A stretch of 64,000 bases of DNA. Origin: Linum tenue (lineage: Eukaryota; Streptophyta; Magnoliopsida; Malpighiales; Linaceae). Below the pieces are notes generated by a model. The model searched no databases and had not been told where the DNA came from. It saw nothing but the letters and a program-made list of their open reading frames with translations. Below, piece by piece: positions 22,409 through 34,887 of the stretch (the stretch's first letter is position 1; every line of letters begins with the position of its first letter). Where the stretch lies: positions 13,578,001 to 13,642,000 of the forward strand of contig CAMGYJ010000011.1 in the NCBI GenBank assembly GCA_946122785.1. Reading direction: 5' to 3'. The translations under genes were made by a program, and so were the position numbers.

Positions 22409-25400
22409 ATGGAGTTTTCAATCGCACCGGACGAAGACTCCCGCCTCGAGGAAGCCCAAGAGCGTCCCGGCTACAAAGACGACGGAGTCGCACATGACAC
22501 CGTCGATAATTTCGTCGATGTCCGGCGAACTGCTGTCGGCAGCAGAGTCCAAATCCACGCGCAGCTCAAGGAAGAAGATAAACCCAAAGAGCCCAACCAG
22601 AAGGCGGAGAGTGAAGCGGCGGACGGAAAGCCTTTTGATTCCGCCGATCCAATCATTGCCGTGAAGGAAGAGCAACGGGAAGAATCCGATGAGAGACCTT
22701 TACCTACCGCGATTGCAGCGGTTCCTTTAACCGTGGTCCCGGCGGAGCAGCCTCGTGATGTAAAAATGGAATCGACAGAGATGGAAGCGGCTGAGATTTT
22801 GGCCGGAGGTATGCGGACTGTGAAAGACGAGCCTATCGAAACAGAAATGGTGTCGGTAAAAGAAGAGCTAGCGGCTGAAGCGCCGGCGACGGTGGAAGAG
22901 AAGCCTGTTGAGGCAGAGACGGCGACAAAAGCAGAGGAGCCTGTGCATATGGAGACAGAGGAGACGGTGGCGGAAGACGAAGCAGCTCGACCGGCAGATA
23001 CGGCACCGTCGGCGAAGGAGAAAACAAAGCCCGTGAAGTCGGAGGTGATAGTGATTAAGGAGACGGCCGATAGTGGTGATAAGAAGAAACGGAGCGCACC
23101 GACGGTCCCGGAAAAGCCGGCGCAGAGGATCATCGACGGCCGCGTGGTGGAAGACGGGGAGTTCCCTGAACAGCAGGGTTACTATCTGGTGGGTAGAACG
23201 ATGGTGACCGCGGTTTCCACCTCGAAAGGCAGGAAATTGGCTGACAACGAGATCGTCTACTTCAACTACTCCAAGTCGAGTTCTAAATACAATGCTCAAT
23301 GGATCGTCCGCTTCTCAACCAAAAGATCTGGGGAGGTGGGTTTCAAATTTCAATCAATTTACATAAACCGTGTTAGTACTTTTTTCCCCATTGTTGGGGG
23401 TTTTGCTGATAAATGTTAGGGTAAAATGACAGGTTGGTCGGCTTCCAATGGAATGGGGGAAATGTGTCGTTCCGCTTGTGAGCTCCAACAAGGTTAAAGC
23501 TCTCGGAAGATGCGTGGCCGCCCCGCCTACTCTTCATATGATGCAGGAGGTCTACTTATATGTGAGGTATAAAAAAAAAAAAAAAAATGGTTTCAAGGAG
23601 TTCTTCGAGACTTGTTGGTTTCATGGCTACATCCCCTACTATTTGTTCTTACTCAAGCTGCTATTTTGTTGATTTGCAGCTTCTATGTTCACCGATCAAT
23701 ATTCATAGCGTTGGAGAGCTCGACGTGGACGCTGGAATCAAACACATACATCGATTCTTCAGTTTACCCTCTCCTTAGTCTGTTTAAACTGCTGGAACTT
23801 AAACCATACCAAAAGGTAACTACTCTATTGTGCTTCTGGTGGGGGGTTCATGAACTTGTGACTGAATTTTGCAGACACCTAATCTTTGTGGTGGCCCTTT
23901 TTCCCCCATGTGGTCTAATCAGGCTGAGTTCACTCCATCGGAGCTTCACTCAAGAAAACGTGGTTTGAAGCTTGAGGTAATTCATTCTACCACTAATGTG
24001 TTGTGTAGATACATAGTTAGAACGACTCTGTAGTGTAGTTATGGAGTGATTGAAGTATGGTTCTGGGTGAAAACAGGATGAAACAGACGATTCAGTTGAA
24101 GCGTTACACCTTGTTAAGAAGAGAAAAGGCGCAGGAGTTCAAATTCCTGAACAAGACAAGGATGAACAAGCCTTTTCTGAGTCGACCTTGAACAAGATTG
24201 TTGGTACTGCCGAAGTTTATGACCTAATGGTATGATGTTGTTCTAGCTTTTGGCGCTGTTTGGTTCTCTGAACTAAGAGAGAAATGTATGTGTGGTTTCT
24301 GATACCATTTGTTAATTTTGTAGGAAATGGAGGCTCCACACACTTTAACCTGCCATTTAAAGCCATACCAGAAACAGGCTCTTCGATGGATGTGTGAATC
24401 AGAAGAGGGGATGGACGATGAGAGAGCATCCAAACTGCTCCATCCATGCTGGGCTGCATATAGTATATGTGATGAGTAAGTAGTGCATCTTCAGTCTGTT
24501 TCCTTCTTAAAAGCTGTTATGGAGCTGTGATTTCTAAACAATCAGGTGTTTTTCTGCAGAAGGGCAGCCTCTATTTACGTTAATATTTTCTCTGGAGAAG
24601 CCACCTTTCAGTTTCCAGCTGCAACTCAGATAACAAGAGGAGGGGTTAGTTATAATGTTGCACATTTCCACATGTCTTAAAACTTGTGGCTTTTTCCCAT
24701 GGTTTGATTGCTTATCATCTAAACTTGTATGTTATTTTTCCTGCTTGTGAAGATTTTGGCAGATGCAATGGGTCTTGGAAAGACTGTAATGACGATTGCT
24801 CTATTACTTGCAAAACCAGGCAGAGGAAGTATCGTTTTGCAGGATGGAGGGAGCAGACTCCATAGGCCTCGTGGTGGGACTCTTATTATTTGTCCCATGG
24901 CATTGCTTCACCAGTGGAAAGTAAGTCATTCGCTGCTATTTTGAACCCCATTTGGGACTCTTATTATTTGTACGGTGCTTTGGTGCTCAATAGTTCTGCC
25001 TCTTTATCATTTTTGCTTCTTATGACTTGGGTCAGGATGAGCTCGAGACACATGCAAAGCCGGGAAGTATGTCTGTGTTTGTTCATTATGGCGGTGAGAG
25101 AATGAATGATCCAAGTCTCATTTCTGGATATGATGTGATATTGACAACTTATGGTGTCCTAACGGCAGCTTATAAACAAGTAAGCACCATCCTTACCAAA
25201 ATCTGATAATTTTGCTCAGGATCTGCGGATTTCTGACACATGATTTACTGCAATTCAGGGTTTGGAGGCGAGTATTTTTCACAAGGTAGAGTGGTTTCGG
25301 GTTGTGTTGGATGAGGCTCACGCCATTAAGTCCCCAAAATCACAAGGTGCTCAAGCTTCCTTCCAGTTATCGTCGCAATACCGCTGGTGTCTCACAGGGA

Positions 25401-27725
25401 CACCTCTTCAGGTATATAGGGTACCTTTTTTCATATTACTTCATTGATATGCACTCATGGCCATGTAATCTTTGTTACTTGTATCTGATTTCTACAAACT
25501 AAGATACGTGATATGATTGAATTGCTGTAGAACAACTTGGAAGATATTTACAGCCTTCTATGCTTCTTGCACGTTCAACCTTGGTCCAACTGGTCATGGT
25601 ATGATCATCTTATTCCTAATTGATTATTAGTTCGTGATACTTAAATCGAATTTATTACTAAATATGGGATTTGTGTAGGTGGAACAAATTGATCCATAAA
25701 CCTTATGAGAATGGAGATCCTAGAGCCCTTAAACTGATTAAAGCCATCCTGAGGCCACTGATGCTGAGGAGAACCAAGGAAACCAAGGACAATTACGGAA
25801 GGTGACTGTTTCCATTAATGCACGACTTTCTTCTTAGGCTTCACTTTTGCTTCCTTGCCATGATCTCAGATTACTGAAATTTGAAAGTTTTGTACATTTT
25901 ATTACAGGCCGATTCTTGTTCTTCCGCCAACTGATATTCAAGTGCTTACATGTGAGCAATCAGAAGCTGAACGTGACCTCTATGAAGCCCTTTTCAGGAG
26001 ATCAAAAGTAAGTATATTGTAACTGTTCATACAAAAATATCGTAGTTTCAAATAATGGAGCTTGTTCGTGACTTAGATGAGCAATAAATTCTATCGGTAC
26101 AGGACCAATTCGATAGCTTAGTGGCAGAAGGCCAAGTTCTTCAGAAGTATGCCTCAGTCCTTGAGCTACTACTTCGTTTGAGGCAGTGTTGCAACCATCC
26201 TTTTCTTGTCATGAGGTAACCCAAGAAATCACCTTTAGAAACCAGTCATTTTTCGTTCATCATAACTTAAAGGAAATCTCCTGATTCCCGTATTTCTTCC
26301 CATTTTTTTGCAGTCGAGCTGATTTACAGAAGTACTGGGACTTGAACAAGCTCGCCAAACGGTTCTTTGACACAAATGAGGATTCTGCCTCCTCCACTGA
26401 GGCAACCGCTGCAACTCAAGCCAACAGTGAAGAAGCTGTAGAAGGAATGCGAAAAGACACCGAATGCCCCATCTGCTTGGAGTCAGCAGATGACCCAGTT
26501 TTCACTCCATGCAAGCATAGAATGTGCAGAGAATGTCTCCTCACCAGCTGGAAAACACATACAGAAGGGCCTTGCCCACTGTGTCGAACTTTAGTGAGTG
26601 AATACGAGCTACGAGCATGTCCATCGGGGACCAAGTTCAAGATCGATATTCACAACAACTGGAAAGGTTCGTCCAAGATCACTAAGCTCCTGGATTGCTT
26701 GGACAGAATTGATGCTTATTCTGGGGAGAAGAGTATCATCTTTAGCCAGTGGACTTCTTTCTTGGACCTCTTGGAAATTCCACTGAAGGAGAAGGGGGTT
26801 CAGTTCTTGAGGTTTGATGGGAGATTGTCTCAGAAGCACAGGGAGAGAGTTTTGAAGGAGTTCAATGAGAGCAATGTGAAAAGGGTAAGCAAGCAACTGC
26901 TAAAACCACCTTGGTTAATGGCTTGTGGGTGGTTCTTCTCTATGGATCTTTAGAAGAATCTAATTTGGTTTCTTTTCCTAACATTTTCAGGTGCTACTGA
27001 TGTCTCTGAGAACTGGTGGGGTGGGGCTGAATCTAACTGCTGCTTCAAATGTGTTTATAATGGTATAGTTCCCATAACTTCCACAAGGTCTTCCCATTTC
27101 AGACAGTTACAGCTGTCCTCAAAACCTTTCATGGCTGACAAATTTCTTATTTTGTAGGATCCATGGTGGAATCCTGCAGTTGAAGAACAGGCAATCATGA
27201 GAATTCACAGGATAGGACAAAAGAGAACCGTGAGAGTTAGAAGATTCATTGTCAAGGTGAAGTATATTCTCAATCATTCCCTTTCAGCTCTTACTTTTCA
27301 AATTATTAGGACAAGCTCGCCCCAAAAAAGAACTATTCGTTCGAGGGGGTTGGATCACTTTTAACAGTCCTCTTGTCATCTATAGTTAGGCATTGACCAA
27401 AAGGCAAAAAATATTAGGTACCCAATTTGAGAATGAGAGCTTACCTGTAATTTGGATTTGGACGTTTGAGGGTGTGTTGTCCTTTCAGTTCATTTTCAGG
27501 ACAACTGACAGCTTTCTCTGTTATATTATGTTCTTGTGGTGGTGTAGGCCTTCCTATTTGTGGATGAAAGTTTTTTTTATGCTAAACAAATCCATGTAAC
27601 AGGGCACGGTGGAGGAACGGATGCTGCAAGTTCATGCTAAGAAGGAGAAGATGATTGCCGGAGCTCTCACCGACGATGATGTCCGGTCGGCCAGAATTGA
27701 GGAACTCAAGATGCTTTTCAGATAA
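22409..27725 (+). CDS. RAD5B: RAD5B-like HIRAN-SNF2-RING helicase, frameshifted near the 3' end
   Basis: Eighteen exons fit: 22409-23335, 23433-23566, 23680-23815, 23875-23976, 24077-24229, 24324-24475, 24560-24644, 24753-24920, 25036-25179, 25259-25411, 25531-25598, 25679-25801, 25908-26007, 26103-26215, 26314-26884, 26991-27062, 27158-27255 and 27603-27725. Domain order: a long acidic N-terminus rich in VKEE-like motifs (1-250), then a HIRAN domain (~255-370). Walker A is DAMGLGKT (~res 567-574) and the DEAH box is [12 protein letters not shown] (~685). A C3HC4 RING begins [11 protein letters not shown] (~904). Motif V/VI segments are [12 protein letters not shown] and RIHRIGQKR. This is the Rad5/HLTF family of DNA-damage-tolerance ATPase/ubiquitin ligases. 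The start is ATG 22409; an in-frame GTG at 22403 is not needed. Exon 17 is one base short (VRVR then GAT TCA instead of the expected RRFIVK frame). As written, translation leaves frame near 27241 and stops about 25 residues later, losing the conserved tail [21 protein letters not shown]. This may be a real mutation or a consensus error. Confidence 0.93.
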
Positions 27726-29641
27726 ATGTGTCTTATAAGTTGGGCAGAGGAGAGGGTGATTAGTAGTTGTTTATGTGTAGATGTTGTTTCCTTTAGGTGA
27801 TGCCTAATTTTCTGAGGAAGATTCTGGCAATTTTTGTAAAGGGCCCAAGAGTAATCGACTAATCTCTATGTATATGGATATTACAAGGAAGGCAAGTGCA
27901 CAATTTCATGTGGTAATTAATGTGGCTTAGCAGTAAATTTAGAATTTTTTTTGTCATCAGTAAGTGCAGACTATTAACCATTTTAAAGGACGTGAATTCT
28001 GTTTATCATGGCAGATTATATAGGTGTTCAGTGTTCATCTTCTGTTCTTCACCAGTCCACCATAGAAGTTGAAGATGAAAATAAAGAACCTTGAGGATGG
28101 TAAATTCGATTTTCTCATTCAAATCACAGCAGCCTCTAAGTTTTCAACTTTTAAATATTCAGAGACAGTAGTGCAACAAAAGGGTATCCACATTGGCATC
28201 ATTCATTCAAGGACTGGAGAAAAATATAACTTCACTTACACGGCATCACCAAGACGATACTCCGCCCAAAGAAGATGCACCTCCAGGAGCTGATCTGAAT
28301 GTACCTTAGTTGATTGTCGTTCTACACAGATTGAATTCAAACAAAACAAGTTTAGCTAGACAGTGGCATTCCTACGTACAAGACCCCAATCAGTCATCAC
28401 TGTCTAAAACGCACGTGGGGATCGATCAGAAAAACGAAATCAGTAAAGTGTAGAGTGGCTATAATACATCCATGTTTCATTTGGAATGCAAATTTCAGCT
28501 ACCAAATGTATGTGCTGATCCAAGAAAACACATCATTTTTATGCTTAAACTGTTTATCAGCCCTCCAAATCTAATGCAAGAAGATGCAATAGATTTCAAC
28601 AGCATACAGAGAGAGGACTCCCCTGCCGAAACACTACTTGGTCGCTAGGGATACCATACCATACCATCATACAGAATCAGCTGGTATCATAGGAAGCAAG
28701 TGTAGAGTTGACATTAATTCAATCTGTTCCCAAACTTCCCCCACAATCATCATCGATCTCCAAGAGGACGACTAAGCTGAATACTAACAATTGGCACCCT
28801 ATCGAAATGCAGTAACACCAGCCCCCCAATGGACACCGACCAACCTCGCTATCGATGATTGACTATGCGAAAGAGTGCGAGTGAAGACAAGGTTAAAATG
28901 TGTTCATACCAGTGAGGAAATTGCAGCATTAGAGAGAGATCCTTGCCTTTATAGCCAGTCAGAATACAAACGAAATTCTTCCTCCATCTCCCATGATCAG
29001 AGGACCTAGGCTCTCTTCACCTTTCCGCTAACTCTCAAACAAGTCCTTCAACTCTAAAACCCAAGTAAGATACAAAATCTCAAACTCCGAATCAAAATCG
29101 AAAAAAAAAGCAATATAATTCCACTCGAAACAGAAAGAGACATCGGATAATATTTTGAATTGATCCCCCCGACCTCTGTTTTGGTGATCAGTCAGTGGAG
29201 CTTGGTACTTTTCGCCTTTCAACTCTTCTTCTACTGGAGGAAGAAGCGAATGGATCTTCGGCCTCTCGGAAGAGTAGAGCCTGGTGAGTATTGAGGGATA
29301 TGCAGAATCAGCAGCAAGCGAAGGTGGTGACATGACATTGTAAAAGCTCTAGAAGAAGAGGTTGCTAATCCGATGTTGCAGCGAGACGAATCGAGGACGA
29401 GACGCCAAGGGAAACTTCTCGACAGAGAACCCCGCATCTTTCTATGTGGTAGCAGGCAGCTGGTCGATTAGGGATTTTTTTAGAAGCCGTGTTTTTGACT
29501 TCTTTGAAATTGTTTCTTTTTTATGGGTCAGGTTGGATGCACTGTGCCTTTTCTCATCACCGAGTTCTGCAAGCTGTCTTCAGGTTCCGTTTGTTTCTGT
29601 CAGTGTTTGAAAGACGCCCAAACCTTTATACATTCTTTTAT
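27726..29641. other. Downstream region, no gene identified
   Basis: The first 200 bases are probably RAD5B-like 3' UTR. The rest holds only short ORFs: 75 codons at 28069-28293 on the plus strand, and overlapping frames of 101 and 68 codons on the minus strand at 29028-29437. The stretch near 29190-29460 is somewhat more GC-rich and could be a remnant of a first exon, but nothing can be named. Confidence 0.45.
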
Positions 29642-30026
29642 GGGTAAATCACACATTTGGTCACTGGGATTATTAAATCGTGTCATATTTAGTCACTAGA
29701 AAAATTTAATATAAATTTTGGTCACTCGAATTACTGACACATGTCACATTTGGTCACTCTTCTGTAGCCTCTGTCCAACTCCGGTCACTCGAATTATTGA
29801 AAAATGTCACATTTAGTCACTCGTATTACTAAAACATGTCACATTTAGTCACTCTCCCAAAAGTTTCCGTCCAACTACATTAATGGAGTTGGACGGAAAC
29901 TGACGAGAGAGTGACTAAATTTGACCAGTTTTGATAATTCGAGTGACCAAAATTGATATTAATTTTTTCTAGTGACTAAACATGACACAATTTAATAATC
30001 TCAGTGACCAAATGTGTCATTTACCC
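29642..30026. mobile_element. Foldback MITE, GGGTAAAT family, copy 2
   Basis: Starts GGGTAAATCACACATTTGG and ends with the inverted complement. The arms are built of ggtcactcgaattactga phrases as in the copy at 3314-3676. The flanks attcttttat and attcttatag agree at 8 of 10 positions, suggesting a 9-10-bp TSD of Mutator type. Confidence 0.75.
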
Positions 30027-33000
30027 ATTCTTATAGATAAAAGCAAGCTACGCTTTTTGCCAAAAGACTCTCTTTACTGTTTCAATTCTTGGCGTTTAGT
30101 GCCAAAAGCCCTATGGACTTTCTCTCGCAAAATGGTTTGGTCCAGCTCCCCGTGGAAAGCTCCCAAGTCCCACCTTGCCTCCTCTTCGCAATGCTGCCGC
30201 ATGCCATCGCCCATGCCTCCTGTTAACCACTGCTCACCCACTCCAGCAGCCATGTACGGTTGCAGCAATGACTCCACTGTGCTTTGGAGAACAGATATCA
30301 TCTCTGGTTCCAGGCTTTCGACCTCACAGCCAGCTCCACACGGAATTTTTACCATCCCCGAAGCGTCGACGCCCTCCCTGTCTCGCATCAGCCTGTCATG
30401 CTTCCGTACAGCTATGCCTTGCCGACCTAACCCCAAATCCACAATCATGGGCTACCGTATCAGTCGTTCCGTACTTTCACCATTCTTTTCACCTCTTCAC
30501 CGTCGTTCCCACACGCCAAGCCCATGAACTCTACAATTTCTCCTTACTCTCCTCGATTAAAGGACGATCTAGCTCTTCTGTTTAGCCCCTCTCAAATTCA
30601 TCTACACGACCTCTTCAATTCCATTGTTCCTCTGTTTCCATTTTCATATCCAGTTTTCCAGGCGAAGCTCTCTTCCACCCTCATTAGCAATAATGGAACA
30701 GGTGAGCCTTTTTCTTAGGTTGCAGGCGAGCCTTTTCGTTCTTCCTCTCTCTCTCTGTATTATTGGGTACTTGGGTGATGTTTGGTTTTAGTTCTTCTTT
30801 TTCTTCATCGATTACAACTCTCAAAGCTACTGTTTGGTTTACCATAGCAGCGGCGACCTCTCTTAACAGAATCTAACAATCAAAGGTGAATCAAAATATT
30901 TTCTTAAGTTGATCATTAAGGTTTGTTAGGTATAATGGTTATGTCGACTGAACCTGCTGACTATTGCAACTACTAATCTCTCGTGTTTACTTTTTGCAGC
31001 AACTGATCTCAAACCCCTCAAGTTTCACCCTACCGTTTTCTATTAAGTAAAGTTTTCTTGAGTTAAGTGTTGGTAGATCATTGGGTTGGTTTATCATTGG
31101 CAGTTGGAGTAATATGGAATGACAAATGGTTCCCCATGGTTTCACTGTAATTCGTTTTCCTTTAGGCAATATATTGTCCATTAGACCTCTCCATTACTCC
31201 TATGCTTCCTCCTTGCCAGTGTTGTGATGGGTTCTTTTTGCAGCATCTAATCTCTGCTGTTACTTTTTGCAGCAGTTGGTCTCAAACCCCTCAAGTTTCA
31301 CCTTAACGGTGTTCTATTAAGCGAAGTTTTCTTAAATTATGTACTATAATTGGTTTTCAGTGAGACTGAACCATTTTGATTAACCTTAGATTGTTCGATC
31401 CTGTTAAGAGAGGTGGCCGCTGCAAATTGTAAAACCAAACAGTAGATTAGATATAGATATTTACTCTATTTCGAACAATTCTGCAACTTTGCTTAGCTTT
31501 GTACTCTATGCTTTAGATTCTTTTATTTGTTCAGGGTGCCTGAATTTTAGAATTACTGCAATATGCTTTTCCTTATTAATAGTTTTGCCTGGTGTTTATT
31601 TGTTCAAGAGGTGGCGAGCATGGAAAATTGAAGGTGATTTGGTTTGGCCTTCGTAATTCGGTAGCATGGAAATGAGTATATCTTATTTCGTATTGGTTCT
31701 CCGTCTCGATCAGGTCACATTTTCAGAGTTTTTTATTGCTTTCATTGGTTCATTGTACCTATTTTCTTCTTCTGAATTTGATTTTGTCTCATTTCATCTA
31801 GAGGTTAAGCAGCTAGGACAAAAGTTTTTTGTTCATCAACCAGAAATAATCTTAGTCTACCTAATTAACGAAACTATAATCCAAGTTTATTTGCTTTATG
31901 TTAAGCTGCACTAACTATGCATTGTTAGTCATGTTAGGATGCTGCATGGTCCTGTTCCTTACATAGTTAGTGTTCAGCTTTCAGTCTCATCTTGCACATC
32001 AATTGTCCTTTAAGATCACTTCTACAGTTACCGTGTGATTCCATCCTTTTATCTCTGTGTCATTAATGAGTTTAATGTTGTATGAAGCTTGGTGGGGAAC
32101 CAAACAGTTGAAGAACAGTCTAAATCAACCAATACTGTTGTTCTTGATATAAAAAAGAGACAGGTTGCATTTCTTTGCCTCTTTTGCCTGCACAAATTTT
32201 ATGGATTTTTTTTTTCTGGTGGATTTCCCTAAATATGGTAGTCATGGTTTAGGCCAAGTCACCGGATTGATTTAACTCTAAATCTGATGAACCAGACTAC
32301 AGACCACGTTGGGAGGAACATTGTGACCATGATGAGCAACGATGCAAGGATGCTGAAACGGAAATTGAGCAGTTTGGATGAAGATTGAAGGATGGATCAG
32401 TTAGTGCTTCTTAGGTTGAAGGTTGTTCTTCGAGTTGCTGGGGAATAACACAAAGAAGCAATAGAGATATACAGATTATTGCTATCACTTATTCAGGTAC
32501 AGTGTGATTTGTATGTACCTTTTTTTCAAACAGTATGTTCAATGTCCATGTAAAGAAGGTTAACCGTAGGATCTATTTCTACATTTTCAAGGAAGTGCAG
32601 AGGGGAGCTTAGAGCTGGTACCATGTAGATTTCTATGTCAGATGCTGCTTAGAATTGGCGGTGAGGCTGCAACCTACAGGCCTGTGACTTTGCTGCTACC
32701 TATGTAAACTCAACTTCCTTCTCATGCTCACATGTTGTGTGGTTTGGGATTTTTAAACTAATGGCCGTTGTTGGTTAAAAAGTTGGCAGTACGTTGACTC
32801 CATGTCGGACCGTTCCCTCCTTTGCTTTCATGAATCAAATCGTCATGCTGCAGAAATTGAAAGGGACAGTATGTATAGGTGCAGCAGAGCTTACTGTTTT
32901 CCTAATTTGAGGTTTAAATAATAAATACTGGATTTAGATAGGGCATGATTATTTTCCTTTTCCTTTTGCTAGGGGTGGCAAAGTAACTAAGGAGCAGTGG

Positions 33001-33538
33001 GGCAATCGCTGTGACTGGTGGCTGCAATGGTGGTTTAGGTTGGGGTTAACACACTAGGAATGGCTACTGATTCTGCCATCTGGGTGCTGCTGACATTTTG
33101 TATTTCACAGTAGTCCATTGAGCATACATGAAATATTTACTTACAAGTTCTCTTTCGTCTTGCAAAGTTCGTTGTCTCTGTTTTCTCTAAGTTTGTTAAG
33201 CATTCACCGTTGCTTACCTTATGTAGCAGTATTTAAAATGGATTGTAGACCAAGCATCATCTTTGGTGATAGGACTCTCAAGTGCCACCAAAGAGTATGA
33301 TCATTGATGATTGATCTCTCCCGCCTATTAATGCCACATTGCTGAACACTTCACGCAACGTAGCCGCAAGCATTGATTCACAACACTTTGTAATCATTGT
33401 ATTGTAAGTTGTCTTGCATGATACTTGCTTTGTGTATATAATTTCTAACTATTTTTGTTGATATCATTGACTATATTGCATCTGTTAATTAAAACATTGC
33501 TAAATCACCCGCGGCGTAGCCGTGGGTATTGATACTAG
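30027..33538. mobile_element. Probable Helitron-derived region with 3' terminus
   Basis: The right end has the Helitron signature: a hairpin (acccgcggc, loop gta, gccgtgggt) about a dozen bases before CTAG at 33535-33538, followed by T. A degenerate copy of the same terminus lies at about 33342-33385 (cacttcacgcaacgtagccg). The interior is a patchwork of non-coding DNA with splice-like words and short exon-like frames, for example minus-strand 30074-30448 and a plus-strand stretch at 32325-32490. That composition is typical of gene-capturing Helitrons. I could not place the 5' TC end, so the left limit is a guess. Confidence 0.45.
30827..31445. mobile_element. Foldback element, CTACTGTTTGG ends
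   Basis: The left arm (ctactgtttggtttacc, then gcagcggc and gacctctcttaacag) is the imperfect inverted complement of the right arm ending at 31445 (ccaaacagtag). Between them a phrase beginning gcaactgatctcaaacccc at about 31000 is repeated in direct orientation at about 31270. No TSD was found and there is no coding capacity. Confidence 0.6.
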
Positions 33539-34086
33539 TTATTAATAAAGTGAGGGGTTTCAAATTTCAATTTCTATCCTGCCGAAACGCAGCCAATAGA
33601 GCGTGGTTTGTGTATCTTCGTGCGGGGAAGATACTAATTCGCCCCACCGAAGCTGGAGTTGGCGGACGATAACGATGGCCGGAGTTGGCGGACGACATCA
33701 ATAGCCGGATTTGACGGGCGGCGTCGATTGCCGGCGTTGATGGCCTGCTTTCTTTCTTCGTACAGGGGAGTAAAGGGGAAGAAGGAAGGTGTTGTCGGGA
33801 TAGAAGGTTTGGCAGCGTCGAGTGCTTTTTAATTTTTTGGCACATAAATTAATTTTTTTTAGTGAAAGGACATAAAATATTTAAAATAGAAATTAGTAGC
33901 TTTTAAGAGTTAATGAGGGGTAATTGGGTCTTTTTACAGTCAATTAAATGGTCATTTAACAGAAAAATAGACGGAAGGGTATGTTCGTTACGTTTTAATA
34001 TTAGAGGGGTACGTTTGTGCAAAAAATTAGTAGAGGGCTACGTTTGTTAATTTGCAAAAGTAGAAGGGTACGAAATGCTATTAACC
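33539..34086. other. Unclassified repeat-like region
   Basis: Begins ttattaataaagtgagggg, which resembles the start of some plant Helitrons, directly after a Helitron 3' end. A 92-codon minus-strand frame (33567-33845) has composition like an exon (PSTPAIDAARQIRLLM) but no recognisable domain. The right part repeats the phrase agaggggtacgtttgt with variations. Confidence 0.35.
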
Positions 34087-34109
34087 CTAGATTAAATTAC
34101 TTGATGTTG

Positions 34110-34450
34110 CGTAAAAAACATGGACGCGTACGTAAGGAACAACAATGACCGAAAGAAGCAAGGTAATCCGCAACACAGTTACCCTCCCTATAAACATGCT
34201 CTATTCAAAATCCCCCAACCACGATCAAGCCAACGTCTAATCTCGACTATGGCCACAAAATGCAGTTGGTGGTGGGAAGCCATCTCAATGAGTGTCTTCG
34301 CTATGAGAGTCGGTCTTTAGAATGACCTTCCTAGCTCTCAGTTCCCAGACAAGCTTTAATCCCTTCACAATTCCAGCCAGCTTTGCACGAATAATGAAAC
34401 CCCCGCTAAGGCTCACAGTAAAAGCTCTGGATGAACATGCCATCGGTTAC
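34110..34450 (-). pseudogene. LINE RNase H fragment
   Basis: The minus strand encodes IIRAKLAGIVKGLKLVWELRARKVILKTDSHSED, then after stops IEHVYREGNCVADYLASFGH. This is the order A(K/E)L...GL.LAW...V...DS and H.YREGN..AD.LA of LINE RVT_3 RNase H domains. At least one stop and one frame change separate the parts. It belongs to the same broad class as the LINE relics at 4-10.6 kb but is a separate insertion. Confidence 0.7.
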
Positions 34451-34887
34451 CGTAACGATGCCGCCATGTTTCATTTTTATTAATCATACTAAAGAAATAA
34501 TAATAAAATAAAATTCTATTTCATGAAGTATTTAACACTCACCCATTCACTCGTTTTTCTCTCTCGTTGTTGGCCTAGAGATTCTTCTTCGTATTCATGC
34601 ATATTTTCTTTTCGATCTCGTCGTCGCATAGGGTACCATCACGCTAAACATATCTCGTTTTCACTTGTAATGGTTCAATATGACGTAAATTAGTTAGTAG
34701 TTAAATGCGGAGCACTGGATGGTAGCTAGAGAATCAAAGTGATAAATAACTTTGCTAAACATTAAATGTCAGTTGAATATCTAGTGTAGTGGTATCGTAG
34801 TACCCTCTCATGGTGTTGACCAAGGTTCGTTTTCCTGTATGCACATTTTATGATTGTTTTTGTACATTTTGAGGTTACACTTTCACC

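Noticed and set aside
22471..23133. 220-codon minus-strand ORF opposite RAD5B exon 1
   Set aside because: It is a reverse-strand shadow of the GC-rich acidic first exon. Serine/valine/alanine-rich translation without a domain is what such shadows give.
28069..28293. 75-codon plus-strand ORF as a small gene downstream of the helicase
   Set aside because: No domain, no supporting splice structure, and composition no different from the surrounding AT-rich sequence.
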